Translations under genes and position numbers: made by a program
The notes under the pieces: model-generated
Told to the model about the DNA's origin: nothing
The model's database searches: none
Seen by the model: only the letters and a program-made list of their open reading frames with translations
Origin: Acidobacteriaceae bacterium
GTDB taxonomy: Bacteria > Acidobacteriota > Terriglobia > Terriglobales > Acidobacteriaceae
Assembly (NCBI GenBank): GCA_025934135.1
Contig: JAICYR010000006.1
Location: 1-42,247 of the forward strand
Length of the DNA stretch: 42,247 nt
Direction: 5' to 3'
Shown here: positions 28,769 through 38,305 of the stretch, piece by piece
How positions within the stretch are numbered: position 1 is the first letter of the stretch
How the letters are laid out: every line of letters begins with the position of its first letter

Positions 28769-28798
28769 CGAGGCCAATGATTCGTCAGGAGAGTTGAA

Positions 28799-29560
28799 AT
28801 GGTTCTTGGTGTCATCGGAGTTGGGTCAATTGCATCCGCGATTGTCTCCGGTCTGTGCCGGGACGAGGGGCCTCGGGACATTCTGCTTTCGCCTCGCAAC
28901 CCGAAGAAGTCCGCGGCCCTGGCGGCGGACTGTCCTGGCGTTCGAGTCGCCGAGAGCAATGAGGCGGTGGCCCGGGAATCCTCAGTTGTCCTGCTCTGTT
29001 TGAGGCTATCGGATGCCGGACTTCTGCGCGGCCTTCCCTTCAGTAAAGATGCCTCCGTCATCAGCGTGATGGCGGGCATTTCTATCAGGGAACTCGGCGA
29101 TATCGTGGGGCCGGTCAAGAATATTGCGCGCGCCATTCCACTCACGTCGGTGGCCGCCAGGCGCGGCGTCACTCCCGTTTATCCCTTCATCGAACCTGCG
29201 CGTTCGTTGTTCGCCCACCTCGGAACCGTGGTCGATGTCGCCGATGAATCGTCTTTCAATTTATTTTCGGCATCCACAGCGACCATCGCGGCGCACTTCG
29301 CGTATCTCGGTCGCATCAGTGATTGGCTTACCGCGCGCGGGATCGCTTCGCTCGGGGCGCGGCAATATGTCGCGGCGATGTTCGGCGAGATCGCAGGCTC
29401 GTTGCAAGCGGCCGATCCCGATTTTCAGCAGCTTGCGAAAGAGCACGCGACGCCCGGCGGCATCAACGAGAGGTTCGCTCAGATCATGACCGAGCAGGGC
29501 GTTTGGGATGCCGTGGATGGAGGGCTCGATCAGATCCGGCGGCGACTTGAGGACCGGTGA
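28799..29560 (+). CDS. Pyrroline-5-carboxylate reductase-like (ProC family) NAD(P)-binding protein
   Basis: VLGVIGVGSIASAIVSGL Rossmann motif, VISVMAGISIRELGDIVG, IARAIPLTSVAARRGVTPVYP. Confidence 0.8.
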   Translation: MVLGVIGVGSIASAIVSGLCRDEGPRDILLSPRNPKKSAALAADCPGVRVAESNEAVARESSVVLLCLRLSDAGLLRGLPFSKDASVISVMAGISIRELGDIVGPVKNIARAIPLTSVAARRGVTPVYPFIEPARSLFAHLGTVVDVADESSFNLFSASTATIAAHFAYLGRISDWLTARGIASLGARQYVAAMFGEIAGSLQAADPDFQQLAKEHATPGGINERFAQIMTEQGVWDAVDGGLDQIRRRLEDR

Positions 29561-29697
29561 GCGGGCCAGTACTTCTCCAGTAGCTCCAGAAATCGCGAAA
29601 TCCCATCCATATTTATGGACAGATGAATCTCTGAGACGAACCATCTGTGAAGAAGTGTATTAATTGTTCAGAAATCACTCGAAATGAGGTTGACTTC

Positions 29698-30270
29698 GTG
29701 AAGCTGAAACACCTGGCATTGGCGGTGGGCGTAGTTTGTCTTTTTCTCTTGCCGGCGCGGCTTATGGCCGCCGGGAACTACTATCGAGTGGAGCAGCGGG
29801 ACGGGGTATGGTGGCTTGTCAGTCCGTCCGGCCAGCTTATGATTTCCGCTGGTGTGGACAATGTTTCGCATTTGGGAGACGCGGTCCGCGGGACAGCGGT
29901 TCATCCTTACTTCGACAACATCTCGAAGCTTTACCCGACGGAGAACGCCTGGGCAAACACCGAAATCAGTCGGCTCCGCTCCTGGGGAGTTAACAACCTT
30001 GGAGCGCAAATCGCGAAGCAATTTCCGTCCATCGGCAAGCTGGTTCGCATTGATGAAGATCAATTCGGAATACAGTGCCTCGCTCATTCTTGCCAGATGC
30101 CGGGAGACGCCGGCTGGCAATCACCGCTGGCATCTTCGCTTCGACGAGAGCCTGAACCTGGACATATCGTTGCCGCGCGACCGATCGAGCGAATCCGGAT
30201 TTCCGAGATCCACATCGCGGAGCGTAAGCGACCGGTCTTCAGAAGAGCGCGGTCTCTACGATTGGATTGA
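29698..30270 (+). pseudogene. Truncated agarase-like N-terminus joined to unrelated sequence
   Basis: GTG 29698 gives signal peptide + YYRVEQRDGVWWLVSPSGQLMISAGVDNVSHLGDAVRGT...NAWANTEISRLRSWGVNNLGA, then sequence character changes to QIAKQFPSIGKLVRIDEDQFG.... A continuation (ETPAGNHRWHLRFDESLNLDIS) lies in another frame. Confidence 0.45.
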
Positions 30271-30297
30271 GCATCGCGCTGACTCCATAGGGTAATA

Positions 30298-30307
30298 TCT
30301 GTACAGA
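30298..30307. promoter_or_regulatory. Perfect palindrome TCTGTACAGA, candidate operator
   Basis: 10-bp perfect palindrome 7 bp upstream of the start of the Cys-rich ORF ahead of cusCBA. Confidence 0.3.
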
Positions 30308-30314
30308 ACGTCGG

Positions 30315-30689
30315 ATGAAAGCCATGCGCCAATTCGCGTTGATCGTAGCGGTCCTGCTGCCGCTCGTGGCTCCGGCGATGGCCTGCGTTGTTCCGGGCGC
30401 GAATCTGACCTCTGCGGAACGCGCCTGCTGCAAGCAGATGGCAAGCAAGTGCGGCCATATGGAAATGCCCTCCGCGCAGGACTGTTGCCAGAAGGAAGCG
30501 CCGCTAACGACCCAGTGGAATGTGGCGCAGCTTCCAACCACGCATGCGAGTGCCAGGTTGAGCGCTTCAGCCGATCTTCTCCTTGACGCTAGTTTGCTGC
30601 TTCCATCGCGGTTGCCGGGCGAGGTATGGCAGCACAGCCTTGCACTGCCGCAATCTCCGCCTGTTGTAATCTCCATCCTCCGTATCTAG
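30315..30689 (+). CDS. Small exported Cys/Met/His-containing protein, candidate metal-binding accessory
   Basis: Signal peptide RQFALIVAVLLPLVAPAMA, then CVVPG...ERACCKQMASKCGHMEMPSAQDCCQKE. Immediately upstream of the RND efflux operon. Confidence 0.6.
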   Translation: MKAMRQFALIVAVLLPLVAPAMACVVPGANLTSAERACCKQMASKCGHMEMPSAQDCCQKEAPLTTQWNVAQLPTTHASARLSASADLLLDASLLLPSRLPGEVWQHSLALPQSPPVVISILRI

Positions 30690-30780
30690 AAGTTTTCAAT
30701 CTCCGCTCTGGCCGGACACGGCGCGTGTGCGCCTGCTCGTGCCATGGATTCATCGAAGCGCTTTTGAGATTGGAGACCGT

Positions 30781-32034
30781 ATGAACGTGGTCCGGTTTAT
30801 GACCACTGTGTTGGTATGCACGACCACACTTGCCGCGCTTGGACAACAAGCCGCGCCCACCCCACTTTCTGAACTTCTGGCTGAGGCGAATGCCAACAAT
30901 TCGCAAATTGCTGCCGCAGACGATAGCTGGCAAGCCGCAAAAGAGTTACCACGCCAGGTGTCGTCGCTGCCTGATCCCACATTCACGTATCAACAGTTCA
31001 GCGTGGGCAGCCCAAAACCCTTTGCCGGGTATACGAACAGCGACTTTGCTTACGTCGGAATCGGCGCGTCACAGGAGCTTCCCTTTCCGGGCAAACTCCG
31101 ATTGCGTGGCGAGGTGGCACAGGGAGCGGCGGATGTGAAGGGATCTGAAGTAGACGCTACCAGGGCGAGTGTTGCCGATGCCGTGAAATCCGATTACCTG
31201 CAACTCGCGTATTTGCAAATGACGCTCGGCATTTTGCAGGAGAACGAGCGAGTCGTCGAGCAACTCATCAAGGGCGCGATGGCCCATTACGAAGTTGGTC
31301 AAGGCTTGCAGGCAGATGTTTTGCAGGCCCAGGTGGAGCGGACGAAGATCGTTCGCGAAACCACAATGCATCATGAGCAGATGGGACGGCTCGAGGCCGA
31401 TCTGAAGAACCTGTTGCATCGGGACCAGGACTCCCCAGATATCGTGACAGAACCCTTGCAGGAAAGCCCGCTGCGCTACACCTCGGCTCAACTGCTGCAA
31501 ATGGTGCGCGGCCAGAATCCGCAGATTCAGGTGGACGCCAGCTCGGTTAGCAAAGAGAACGCGGCGCTGGCCTCGGCCAAACGCGAAGGCAAGCCGGACT
31601 TCAGTGTGGCCTACATGTACCAGAACACGGACAGGAAGTACCGCGACTATTACATGTTCTCCCTGAACATCCGGCTGCCGCGCAAAGCCCGAGTAAAGGC
31701 GGAAGTTGCCCAAGCTGCGGACAAGCTCGCTCAGTCCAAAGAGGCGCTCGATGCTCACCTTCAACAGGAGCTTGCTCAAGTGAAGCAGGAATACGTGACA
31801 GCCTCCAGTGACGGCGATCTTTTGAAGGAATACAGCCAGGGACTGATTCCGCAGTCGGATGCGGCGTATCGATCCACGCTTAATGCATATGCCGCGAACC
31901 GGGAACAGTTCACGCACGTGCTTCTCTACTTTGTGAATGTCCTGAATCTGAAACTCGACGAAGCCCAGGTGCTGGCCGAACACGAAATTGCGCTGGCCCA
32001 TCTCGAAACCCTGACAGGAGCGACCCTGCGATGA
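30781..32034 (+). CDS. TolC/CusC-family outer membrane efflux protein
   Basis: Signal peptide; ASQELPFPGKLRLRGEVAQ and coiled-coil OEP repeats; overlaps the start of the adaptor gene. Confidence 0.85.
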   Translation: MNVVRFMTTVLVCTTTLAALGQQAAPTPLSELLAEANANNSQIAAADDSWQAAKELPRQVSSLPDPTFTYQQFSVGSPKPFAGYTNSDFAYVGIGASQELPFPGKLRLRGEVAQGAADVKGSEVDATRASVADAVKSDYLQLAYLQMTLGILQENERVVEQLIKGAMAHYEVGQGLQADVLQAQVERTKIVRETTMHHEQMGRLEADLKNLLHRDQDSPDIVTEPLQESPLRYTSAQLLQMVRGQNPQIQVDASSVSKENAALASAKREGKPDFSVAYMYQNTDRKYRDYYMFSLNIRLPRKARVKAEVAQAADKLAQSKEALDAHLQQELAQVKQEYVTASSDGDLLKEYSQGLIPQSDAAYRSTLNAYAANREQFTHVLLYFVNVLNLKLDEAQVLAEHEIALAHLETLTGATLR

Positions 32035-33626
32035 ACAAGTACATTCTAAGAACCTCTCTCGTATGGATTGCAGTGATCGTCGCGGCGGGCGCGGCTTTTT
32101 ATTACCATTCGCGGACAAAGATGCAGAAGGAGACGCGTGCAAATTCCGTTGCCGCCGAAGCGCCGGGAACCGTAGCGCCAGCGGCAGTTGGTCCATCGGC
32201 TGCAACTGCGAAATTGCCGTCAGCCACTCCCGCTCAAAACGCGCAGACCGCTCTCGCTCCGATTCAATTGACGCCGCAGCGCATGCAGAGCATTGGAGTA
32301 ACAACCGGAACGGTGGAGTTCAAGCAGATCAGCAGTGATATTCGTGCCACGGGCAATGTCGACATCGACCAGCGCCTGGTCTCCTACGTGCAGGTTCGCT
32401 TCCCCGGATATATCCGCCAAGTCTTTGCCAATGCCGTTTATCAATATGTGCGGAAGGGCGAACCCTTGTTCACGGTGTACAGCCCCGACCTTGTGGCGAC
32501 CGAGCAGGAGTATCTGCTGGCGAGGCAACATCAGAAGGCCCTGAGCACGAGTACAGTGGATGGCGTAGCGTCCGGAGCAGCCGCGCTCGCGAATGCGGCG
32601 CAACAGCGGCTGGAACAGTGGGAGGTGCCGCCGGGTGAGTTGAACAAACTCAAAGCCACTGGCAAGCCGATCACCGATCTCACCATCAACTCACCAGTTT
32701 CCGGGTACATCACCGAATACAACGCGCTGCCGAATATGTATGTTCAGCCGTCGACGCGGCTCTATACCGTCGCCGATCTTTCGCGTGTCTGGGTCTACGC
32801 GCAGGTGTTTCAGGATGACGTCGGCAGGCTGAAGCCAGGCGATCCGGCGCAGATTACAGTGGACTCCTATCCAAGCCGCACTTTCTCAGGTCGCATCGAC
32901 CAGATTCTGCCGCAGGTGGATCTGGCGACTCGTACGGTGCGCGTCCGGCTGGTAATCGATAATCCAGGTCTGAAGCTCAAGCCAGGCATGTTCGTCAACG
33001 TGGACATGAAAGCTCCGATGGGACGGCAACTCGCTGTTCCTGCTTCGGCGGTTCTGCAAACGGGCACGCAATCGATCGTTTTTCTTTATCAGAGCGATGG
33101 CACCCTGACGCCGAAAGCTGTCGAACTGGGTTCGCGCGCTGGCGATGATTTCATCGTTCTGAGCGGGTTGAAGCGACATCAGCGTATCGTCACCTCCGCC
33201 AACTTTCTTATCGATTCGGAGAGCCAATTGCAGTCGGCGGCGGGCTCGTTCACGCCTCCACCATCGGGAGCAGGCGGCACGCAAGCTCCGGCCAAACCTG
33301 CTTCTCAAGTCAATATCGACTTCACCACAGATCCGAATCCGCCGCGCAAGGGATCGAACATCTTTCGAGTAAAGCTGACCGGCCCCGGAAATACACCTGT
33401 TGGCGGTGCCACCGTCACGGTGACCTTCGATATGCCTGCGATGCCCGCGATGGGCATGGGGCCGATGAATACCACCGTGAAGCTGAACGATAAAGGCGCG
33501 GGAATGTACGAAGGCGCGGGCTCGCTCGGCTCAGGCGGAACATGGCAAGTGACGATCTTGGCTAAGAAAAATGGCCAGGCGATAGCAGAAAAGCAGCTGT
33601 CCATAAGCACAACGGGAGGCATGTAG
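32031..33626 (+). CDS. RND efflux periplasmic adaptor (CusB-like) with C-terminal FixH/YtkA-like domain
   Basis: GNVDIDQRLVSYVQVRFPGYIRQVFANAVYQYVRKGEPLFTVYSPDL, PASAVLQTGTQSIVFLY; tail NIFRVKLTGPGNTPVGGATVTVTFDMPAMPAMGMGPM. Confidence 0.88.
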   Translation: MNKYILRTSLVWIAVIVAAGAAFYYHSRTKMQKETRANSVAAEAPGTVAPAAVGPSAATAKLPSATPAQNAQTALAPIQLTPQRMQSIGVTTGTVEFKQISSDIRATGNVDIDQRLVSYVQVRFPGYIRQVFANAVYQYVRKGEPLFTVYSPDLVATEQEYLLARQHQKALSTSTVDGVASGAAALANAAQQRLEQWEVPPGELNKLKATGKPITDLTINSPVSGYITEYNALPNMYVQPSTRLYTVADLSRVWVYAQVFQDDVGRLKPGDPAQITVDSYPSRTFSGRIDQILPQVDLATRTVRVRLVIDNPGLKLKPGMFVNVDMKAPMGRQLAVPASAVLQTGTQSIVFLYQSDGTLTPKAVELGSRAGDDFIVLSGLKRHQRIVTSANFLIDSESQLQSAAGSFTPPPSGAGGTQAPAKPASQVNIDFTTDPNPPRKGSNIFRVKLTGPGNTPVGGATVTVTFDMPAMPAMGMGPMNTTVKLNDKGAGMYEGAGSLGSGGTWQVTILAKKNGQAIAEKQLSISTTGGM

Positions 33627-36600
33627 ATGATCTCCCGCATTATCGAAATCTGCGCTCACAATCGCTTTCTCGTCTTCACCGCAGCGGTGTTTCTTACGCT
33701 CGCAGGCGTTTGGTCCCTCAAGCATATTCCCGTTGATGCGCTGCCGGACATCTCCGACGTGCAGGTGATCATTCACACGACCTGGGCGGGCGAGCCGCCG
33801 GACGTGATCGAGGATCAGGTCACGTATCCCATCGTCACCAGCATGCTCGCGGCCCCGCATGTGAAGGCCGTTCGAGCGCAGACCATGTTCGGCGACTCAT
33901 ATGTCTACGTGGTTTTCCAAGACCGCACGGACCTCTATTGGGCCCGCTCGCGAGTGCTCGAATACTTGCAGGAAATCAGCGGCAGGTTGCCCGCTGACGT
34001 GCATCCAGTGATTGGCCCCGACGCAACCGGAGCAGGCTGGGTTTATGAATACGCAATCGTTGATACAAGCCATCGGCAGAGCCTGGCCGATTTGCGTACG
34101 TTGCAGGACTGGCATTTGCGTTATGCCCTTGAGACCGTTCCGGGTGTAGCAGAGGTCGCCAGCATCGGCGGATATGTGAAGCAGTACCAGATACAGCTCG
34201 ATCCCAACAAGCTGCTCGCCTACGGCATTCCGCTTTCAACCGTGATCGATCGCGTAAAAGCCAGCACTAATGAAGTCGGCGGACGCGAACTGGATATGAA
34301 CGGAGCGCGATACATGATTCGCGGCCTGGGCTATCTGCATTCGCTGAATGATCTGACCCAAGTGGCGGTCGGCAGCCATAACGGTACGCCTGTGCTGTTG
34401 CGCGATCTGGGTACGGTCAGCTTCGGCCCTGACATCCGCGAGGGCGTTGCCGAATGGGATGGCAAAGGCGAGACCGTGGGCGGCATTGTCATCATGCGGC
34501 AGGGCGAAAGCGCGCTGAACGTCATCAACGGCGTAAAGCGAAAGCTGCGCGAGATCGCTCCGTCACTTCCAGCAGGCGTCGAAATCATGCCGGGCTACGA
34601 CCGCTCCGGCCTGATCGACGCCTCGATTCACACGCTGCAACGCGACCTGCTGGAAGAAATTGTGATTGTCAGCTTGGTCGTCATCTTTTTTCTCTTCCAC
34701 TTCCGCTCCGCTCTGATTGCAATTCTGGCGTTGCCTATCGCAGTGCTGATCTCGTTCATTCCCCTCTACTTTCTCGGAGTGAGTTCCAACATCATGTCGC
34801 TTGGCGGTCTCGCACTCGCCATCGGCGTTCTGGTGGATGCCTCCATCGTGATGATCGAGAACGGCTACCGGCATTTATCCGAGCGGCAGCAGGACCAATC
34901 CAAATCCATCTCCGACGCGGAGCGCAGGCGCATCCTTATTGATGCCGCAAAGCAGGTCGGCCCCGCGCTATTCTTCTCGCTGCTCATCATCATCGTTTCC
35001 TTTCTGCCGATCTTCATGCTTCAGGCGCAGTCCGGCCGGATGTTTCGTCCCCTGGCATGGACCAAGACTCTTTCCGAGGCCTGCGCGTCCATCCTGGCCA
35101 TCACGCTTGTTCCAGTCCTGATGGTCGTTTTGATTCGTGGACGCCTTCGCCCGGAAAGCGCCAACCCCGTTTCACGTGTCACGCAGGCGATTTACCTGCC
35201 CATTCTGCGATGGTGCCTCCACCATCGCTGGCTTACCATTGCGCTCAACCTTATCTTCCTGATCGTGACGATACCGCTGGCGCTGCATCTCGGAAGTCAG
35301 TTCATGCCGCCGCTGTTTGAAGGCTCCGCACTCTATATGCCCACCGCGCTTCCCGGCATCTCCATCGAACAGGCCAAAGTTCTGCTTCAGGAGCAGGACC
35401 GAATCCTGCGCAGCTTTCCGGAAACGCTGAGCGTCTTCGGCACGGTTGGGCGCTCCGACAGCGCAACCGACAATGCTCCGCTCAATATGTTCGACACTAC
35501 CATCATGTTGAAGCCACGCAGTCAGTGGCCCGCCGGTGTGACCTACGACAAGCTCATTCAGCAGATGGATGCGAAGCTCCAGCTTCCGGGCCTCTCGAAT
35601 ACCTGGACGATGCCGGTAGAAAATCGGCTTGACATGGAACTGACCGGAATCAAGACGCCTGTCGGACTCAAAGTCCAGGGGACAACAGTCGATGGCATAC
35701 AGAACGTCGCCGCCGAAATCCAGAGCATTCTTTCCACCATGCCGCAGGTGCGCTCCATCTTCGCGGAAAAGGTCGCGCAGGGTTTCTACGTGAACGTGGA
35801 GCCGAACCGCGCGGAAGCTGCCCGCTACGGACTGAGCATTGCGGATATTCAGGCGGCGGTCGCGTCGGGGATCGGAGGCAAAGATATAGCCGAAAACATC
35901 GAAGGACGCGAGCGCTATCCCATCAATGTCCGTTACCAACGCGCCTTCCGCGACAACCCCGAGCAGATGGAACGTGTGCTGATTGGAACGCCGTCTGGCG
36001 CACAGATCCCGCTGGGTCAGGTTGCGAAGATTTCCTTCTCACGCGGCCCGGCGATGATTCGGGACGAAGATGGCGCTTTGACAGGGTATATTTACCTCGA
36101 CCTGAAGAACGCGAACTATGGCGGATTCGTCGATCAGGCGAACGGGCTGCTCCACCAAAAGCTGAAGCTACCTGCAAACTACACCTACCACTGGTCGGGC
36201 GAGTACGAATTCGAGCTACGGGCGAAACAGCGGCTCAAATTGATTCTGCCTGTCGTATTCTTCCTGATTTTTGTGCTTCTCTACTTAATCTTTCATTCAG
36301 TGGCGGAGTCGCTTATCCTCATCTTCCCCACAATGTATGCCTTGAGCGGCGGACTGCTGCTCCAATGGATGCTGCACTACAACTTCAGCGTGGCTGTCGC
36401 GGTTGGCTATATTGCGCTCTTTGGAATTGCGGTCGAGACCGGCGTAGTCATGGTGGTTTATCTGCATGAAGCCCTTGATCATAAATTGAAGGCGGGTAGA
36501 CCTCTCACGAATGCCGATCTGGAAGCGGCGGCTATTGAAGGGGCCGTGCTGCGCCTGCGTCCCAAACTGATGACCGTTTGCGCGGTGCTGGCAAGCCTTG

Positions 36601-36785
36601 CGCCGATTCTGTGGGAAACGGGCATCGGCTCGGATGTAATGAAGCCGATCGCAGCCCCCATCGTCGGAGGAATGATTACCTCGACGATCAATGTGCTGAT
36701 CCTTGTACCCATCTTCTTCGTCATGTTGAAAGAACGGACGCTGAAGCGCGAAGAGTCCCGCCGCGCTCAGGGAAAGCTTAGGTGA
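33627..36785 (+). CDS. cusA: Heavy-metal RND transporter, CusA type
   Basis: DALPDISDVQVIIHTTWAGEPPDVIEDQVTYPI, SLGGLALAIGVLVDASIVMIEN; Met residues 571/621/670 align with the CusA Met triad. Confidence 0.93.
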   Translation: MISRIIEICAHNRFLVFTAAVFLTLAGVWSLKHIPVDALPDISDVQVIIHTTWAGEPPDVIEDQVTYPIVTSMLAAPHVKAVRAQTMFGDSYVYVVFQDRTDLYWARSRVLEYLQEISGRLPADVHPVIGPDATGAGWVYEYAIVDTSHRQSLADLRTLQDWHLRYALETVPGVAEVASIGGYVKQYQIQLDPNKLLAYGIPLSTVIDRVKASTNEVGGRELDMNGARYMIRGLGYLHSLNDLTQVAVGSHNGTPVLLRDLGTVSFGPDIREGVAEWDGKGETVGGIVIMRQGESALNVINGVKRKLREIAPSLPAGVEIMPGYDRSGLIDASIHTLQRDLLEEIVIVSLVVIFFLFHFRSALIAILALPIAVLISFIPLYFLGVSSNIMSLGGLALAIGVLVDASIVMIENGYRHLSERQQDQSKSISDAERRRILIDAAKQVGPALFFSLLIIIVSFLPIFMLQAQSGRMFRPLAWTKTLSEACASILAITLVPVLMVVLIRGRLRPESANPVSRVTQAIYLPILRWCLHHRWLTIALNLIFLIVTIPLALHLGSQFMPPLFEGSALYMPTALPGISIEQAKVLLQEQDRILRSFPETLSVFGTVGRSDSATDNAPLNMFDTTIMLKPRSQWPAGVTYDKLIQQMDAKLQLPGLSNTWTMPVENRLDMELTGIKTPVGLKVQGTTVDGIQNVAAEIQSILSTMPQVRSIFAEKVAQGFYVNVEPNRAEAARYGLSIADIQAAVASGIGGKDIAENIEGRERYPINVRYQRAFRDNPEQMERVLIGTPSGAQIPLGQVAKISFSRGPAMIRDEDGALTGYIYLDLKNANYGGFVDQANGLLHQKLKLPANYTYHWSGEYEFELRAKQRLKLILPVVFFLIFVLLYLIFHSVAESLILIFPTMYALSGGLLLQWMLHYNFSVAVAVGYIALFGIAVETGVVMVVYLHEALDHKLKAGRPLTNADLEAAAIEGAVLRLRPKLMTVCAVLASLAPILWETGIGSDVMKPIAAPIVGGMITSTINVLILVPIFFVMLKERTLKREESRRAQGKLR

Positions 36786-37033
36786 TCGACTCGTATTGAC
36801 TGGCGAGCGAGAAATCGCTTGCAGCGTGGCGAAGATGATTGTGAAATCACGGGGATCTTCGGAGATTCGTCTTGCGTGAGCAACCCCACCCCGCGAATGA
36901 TCAATCCCGGGCTGACCACCCACAGCGCAATGCCGCCGGCGATCTCCAAAGCCGCGTCTAGCCCCTTCAGCAAAACGCTGATGCGGAACAGAAGTTCTCG
37001 AAGCTGTGCTTCTTTAATCTTTCGCATGTTCAT
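36786..37033 (-). pseudogene. Frameshifted/truncated DUF2127-type membrane protein remnant
   Basis: LFRISVLLKGLDAALEIAGGIALWVVSPGLIIRGVGLLTQDE in one frame, apparently continuing as ISEDPRDFTIIFATLQAISRSP in another, cut off at the cusA stop. Confidence 0.55.
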
Positions 37034-37156
37034 CGAAGTTCCAAATTACATGCACAGCAGTGTTCGCAGAATCGATCGTGCGCAGGAGCGCGCACGACTC
37101 AAATCAGCGAAACTGCGGCCAACGAGTTTCATAGTAATTGCTCAATGCAGCTTCAT

Positions 37157-38305
37157 TCATGGCTGGCCGTTAGCGCCCTTCGGGATGTGTTTTGTGATCC
37201 CTTTCAGAACAAACTCGCGGATCAGATTCGCTGCGGCATCAGCGCCAATGTCCGCCAATCCATTGAATACAACCAACGATGCTCCGCGATCGGAAGCGGG
37301 ATAGTAAAGATTCGACATGGCCGCCGCGGAGAAGCTTCCGAGAACCTTCGAGTAGTTCGGTTCCCAGCGTCCATCATCGCCCCTGGCAATTACGGCAGCA
37401 GATATCGCATAAAGTGCGCGCGACCGGATGCTTCCCCTTCCCTTATAGAAGTAGCGTGGATCCTGGTGGAAAAGTGAAGGATACACAGCTCTGCCCAGGA
37501 GGGTGCCCGAAACGTGATTCGCGAACGCAGCGCCGTATCGTTTTCCATACCCTTCAATTCCGCTTCCGTAGGCCGGAAAAATTCCTTTGTATTGCTCTGC
37601 TCCGGCAATGCCTGCCACGGTTAAGAATGAAACCGGATCGAACATGGACCGGATGCTCAATTGAAACTTCTGTTTCGCTTCCATTGGCGGCGCGTTCCAG
37701 TCGTACGAGCTGTAAAAGTTTGGGATGATCCCAGCAATACGTTGATGCACCGCAATCTGTACCTGTTTCTCAGCTAATTCCTCCTTGTTTCCACTGACAG
37801 TCACAGTGGTACTGCCGCCAGAAACTGAGAGGGTTATCGGAGGTAGTGAGCGAACTTCGCCGTCGTTCAATGAAATATGCGAGGAGGTAAAACGGCTCAT
37901 GCCGGGCCTGGTCACAGTAACTGTGTAAACACCCGCCGGTAAGCCTGAGAATGCGAACTGCCCATTGTTGCCGGACTGCATGGACCGGGTGTTGGCGCCC
38001 GGCGTTCCGGCAAGGGTCACAGTCGCCCCCACCACGACATCCCCATTAGTATCGATTACCGTACCGGAGATATTTGCGGTCTCGATGGGCTGTGAGCCCG
38101 TCTGTGCAGATTGACTAGTAGCCTGTGGAGGTTGCGGCGCATTCGGAAGAGAGCTTCCCTGGGAAAGCGAGGTGGAACCCTCCTGCGCATTAGCAGTTGG
38201 ACGTGCCACGCTAAAAATCAGCCAAACGATAGCCCCGGCCACTATCGTCATCTTCGCGGCTCGCGTCGTACTGCGCAGATCAATCAACTGTATCTCCTGT
38301 CCCAA
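37157..38305 (-). CDS. Exported protein with carboxypeptidase-regulatory-like domain
   Basis: ISGTVIDTNGDVVVGATVTLAGTPGANTRSMQSGNNGQFAFSGLPAGVYTVTVTRPG, followed by a C-terminal domain (FKGITKHIPKG end). Confidence 0.7.
   Translation of the reverse strand: MGQEIQLIDLRSTTRAAKMTIVAGAIVWLIFSVARPTANAQEGSTSLSQGSSLPNAPQPPQATSQSAQTGSQPIETANISGTVIDTNGDVVVGATVTLAGTPGANTRSMQSGNNGQFAFSGLPAGVYTVTVTRPGMSRFTSSHISLNDGEVRSLPPITLSVSGGSTTVTVSGNKEELAEKQVQIAVHQRIAGIIPNFYSSYDWNAPPMEAKQKFQLSIRSMFDPVSFLTVAGIAGAEQYKGIFPAYGSGIEGYGKRYGAAFANHVSGTLLGRAVYPSLFHQDPRYFYKGRGSIRSRALYAISAAVIARGDDGRWEPNYSKVLGSFSAAAMSNLYYPASDRGASLVVFNGLADIGADAAANLIREFVLKGITKHIPKGANGQP

Noticed and set aside
27509-28777. 422-aa - strand ORF antisense to the 601-aa exported protein
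   Set aside because: No recognisable domain or RBS; the + strand has a signal peptide and normal composition.
31069-32304. 411-aa - strand ORF antisense to cusC/cusB
   Set aside because: Antisense shadow ORF; + strand genes are clearly recognisable.
37077-37096. Hairpin CGTGCGC-AGGAGC-GCGCACG
   Set aside because: Stable stem but no T-tract and no clear gene end to serve; kept out as a terminator call.
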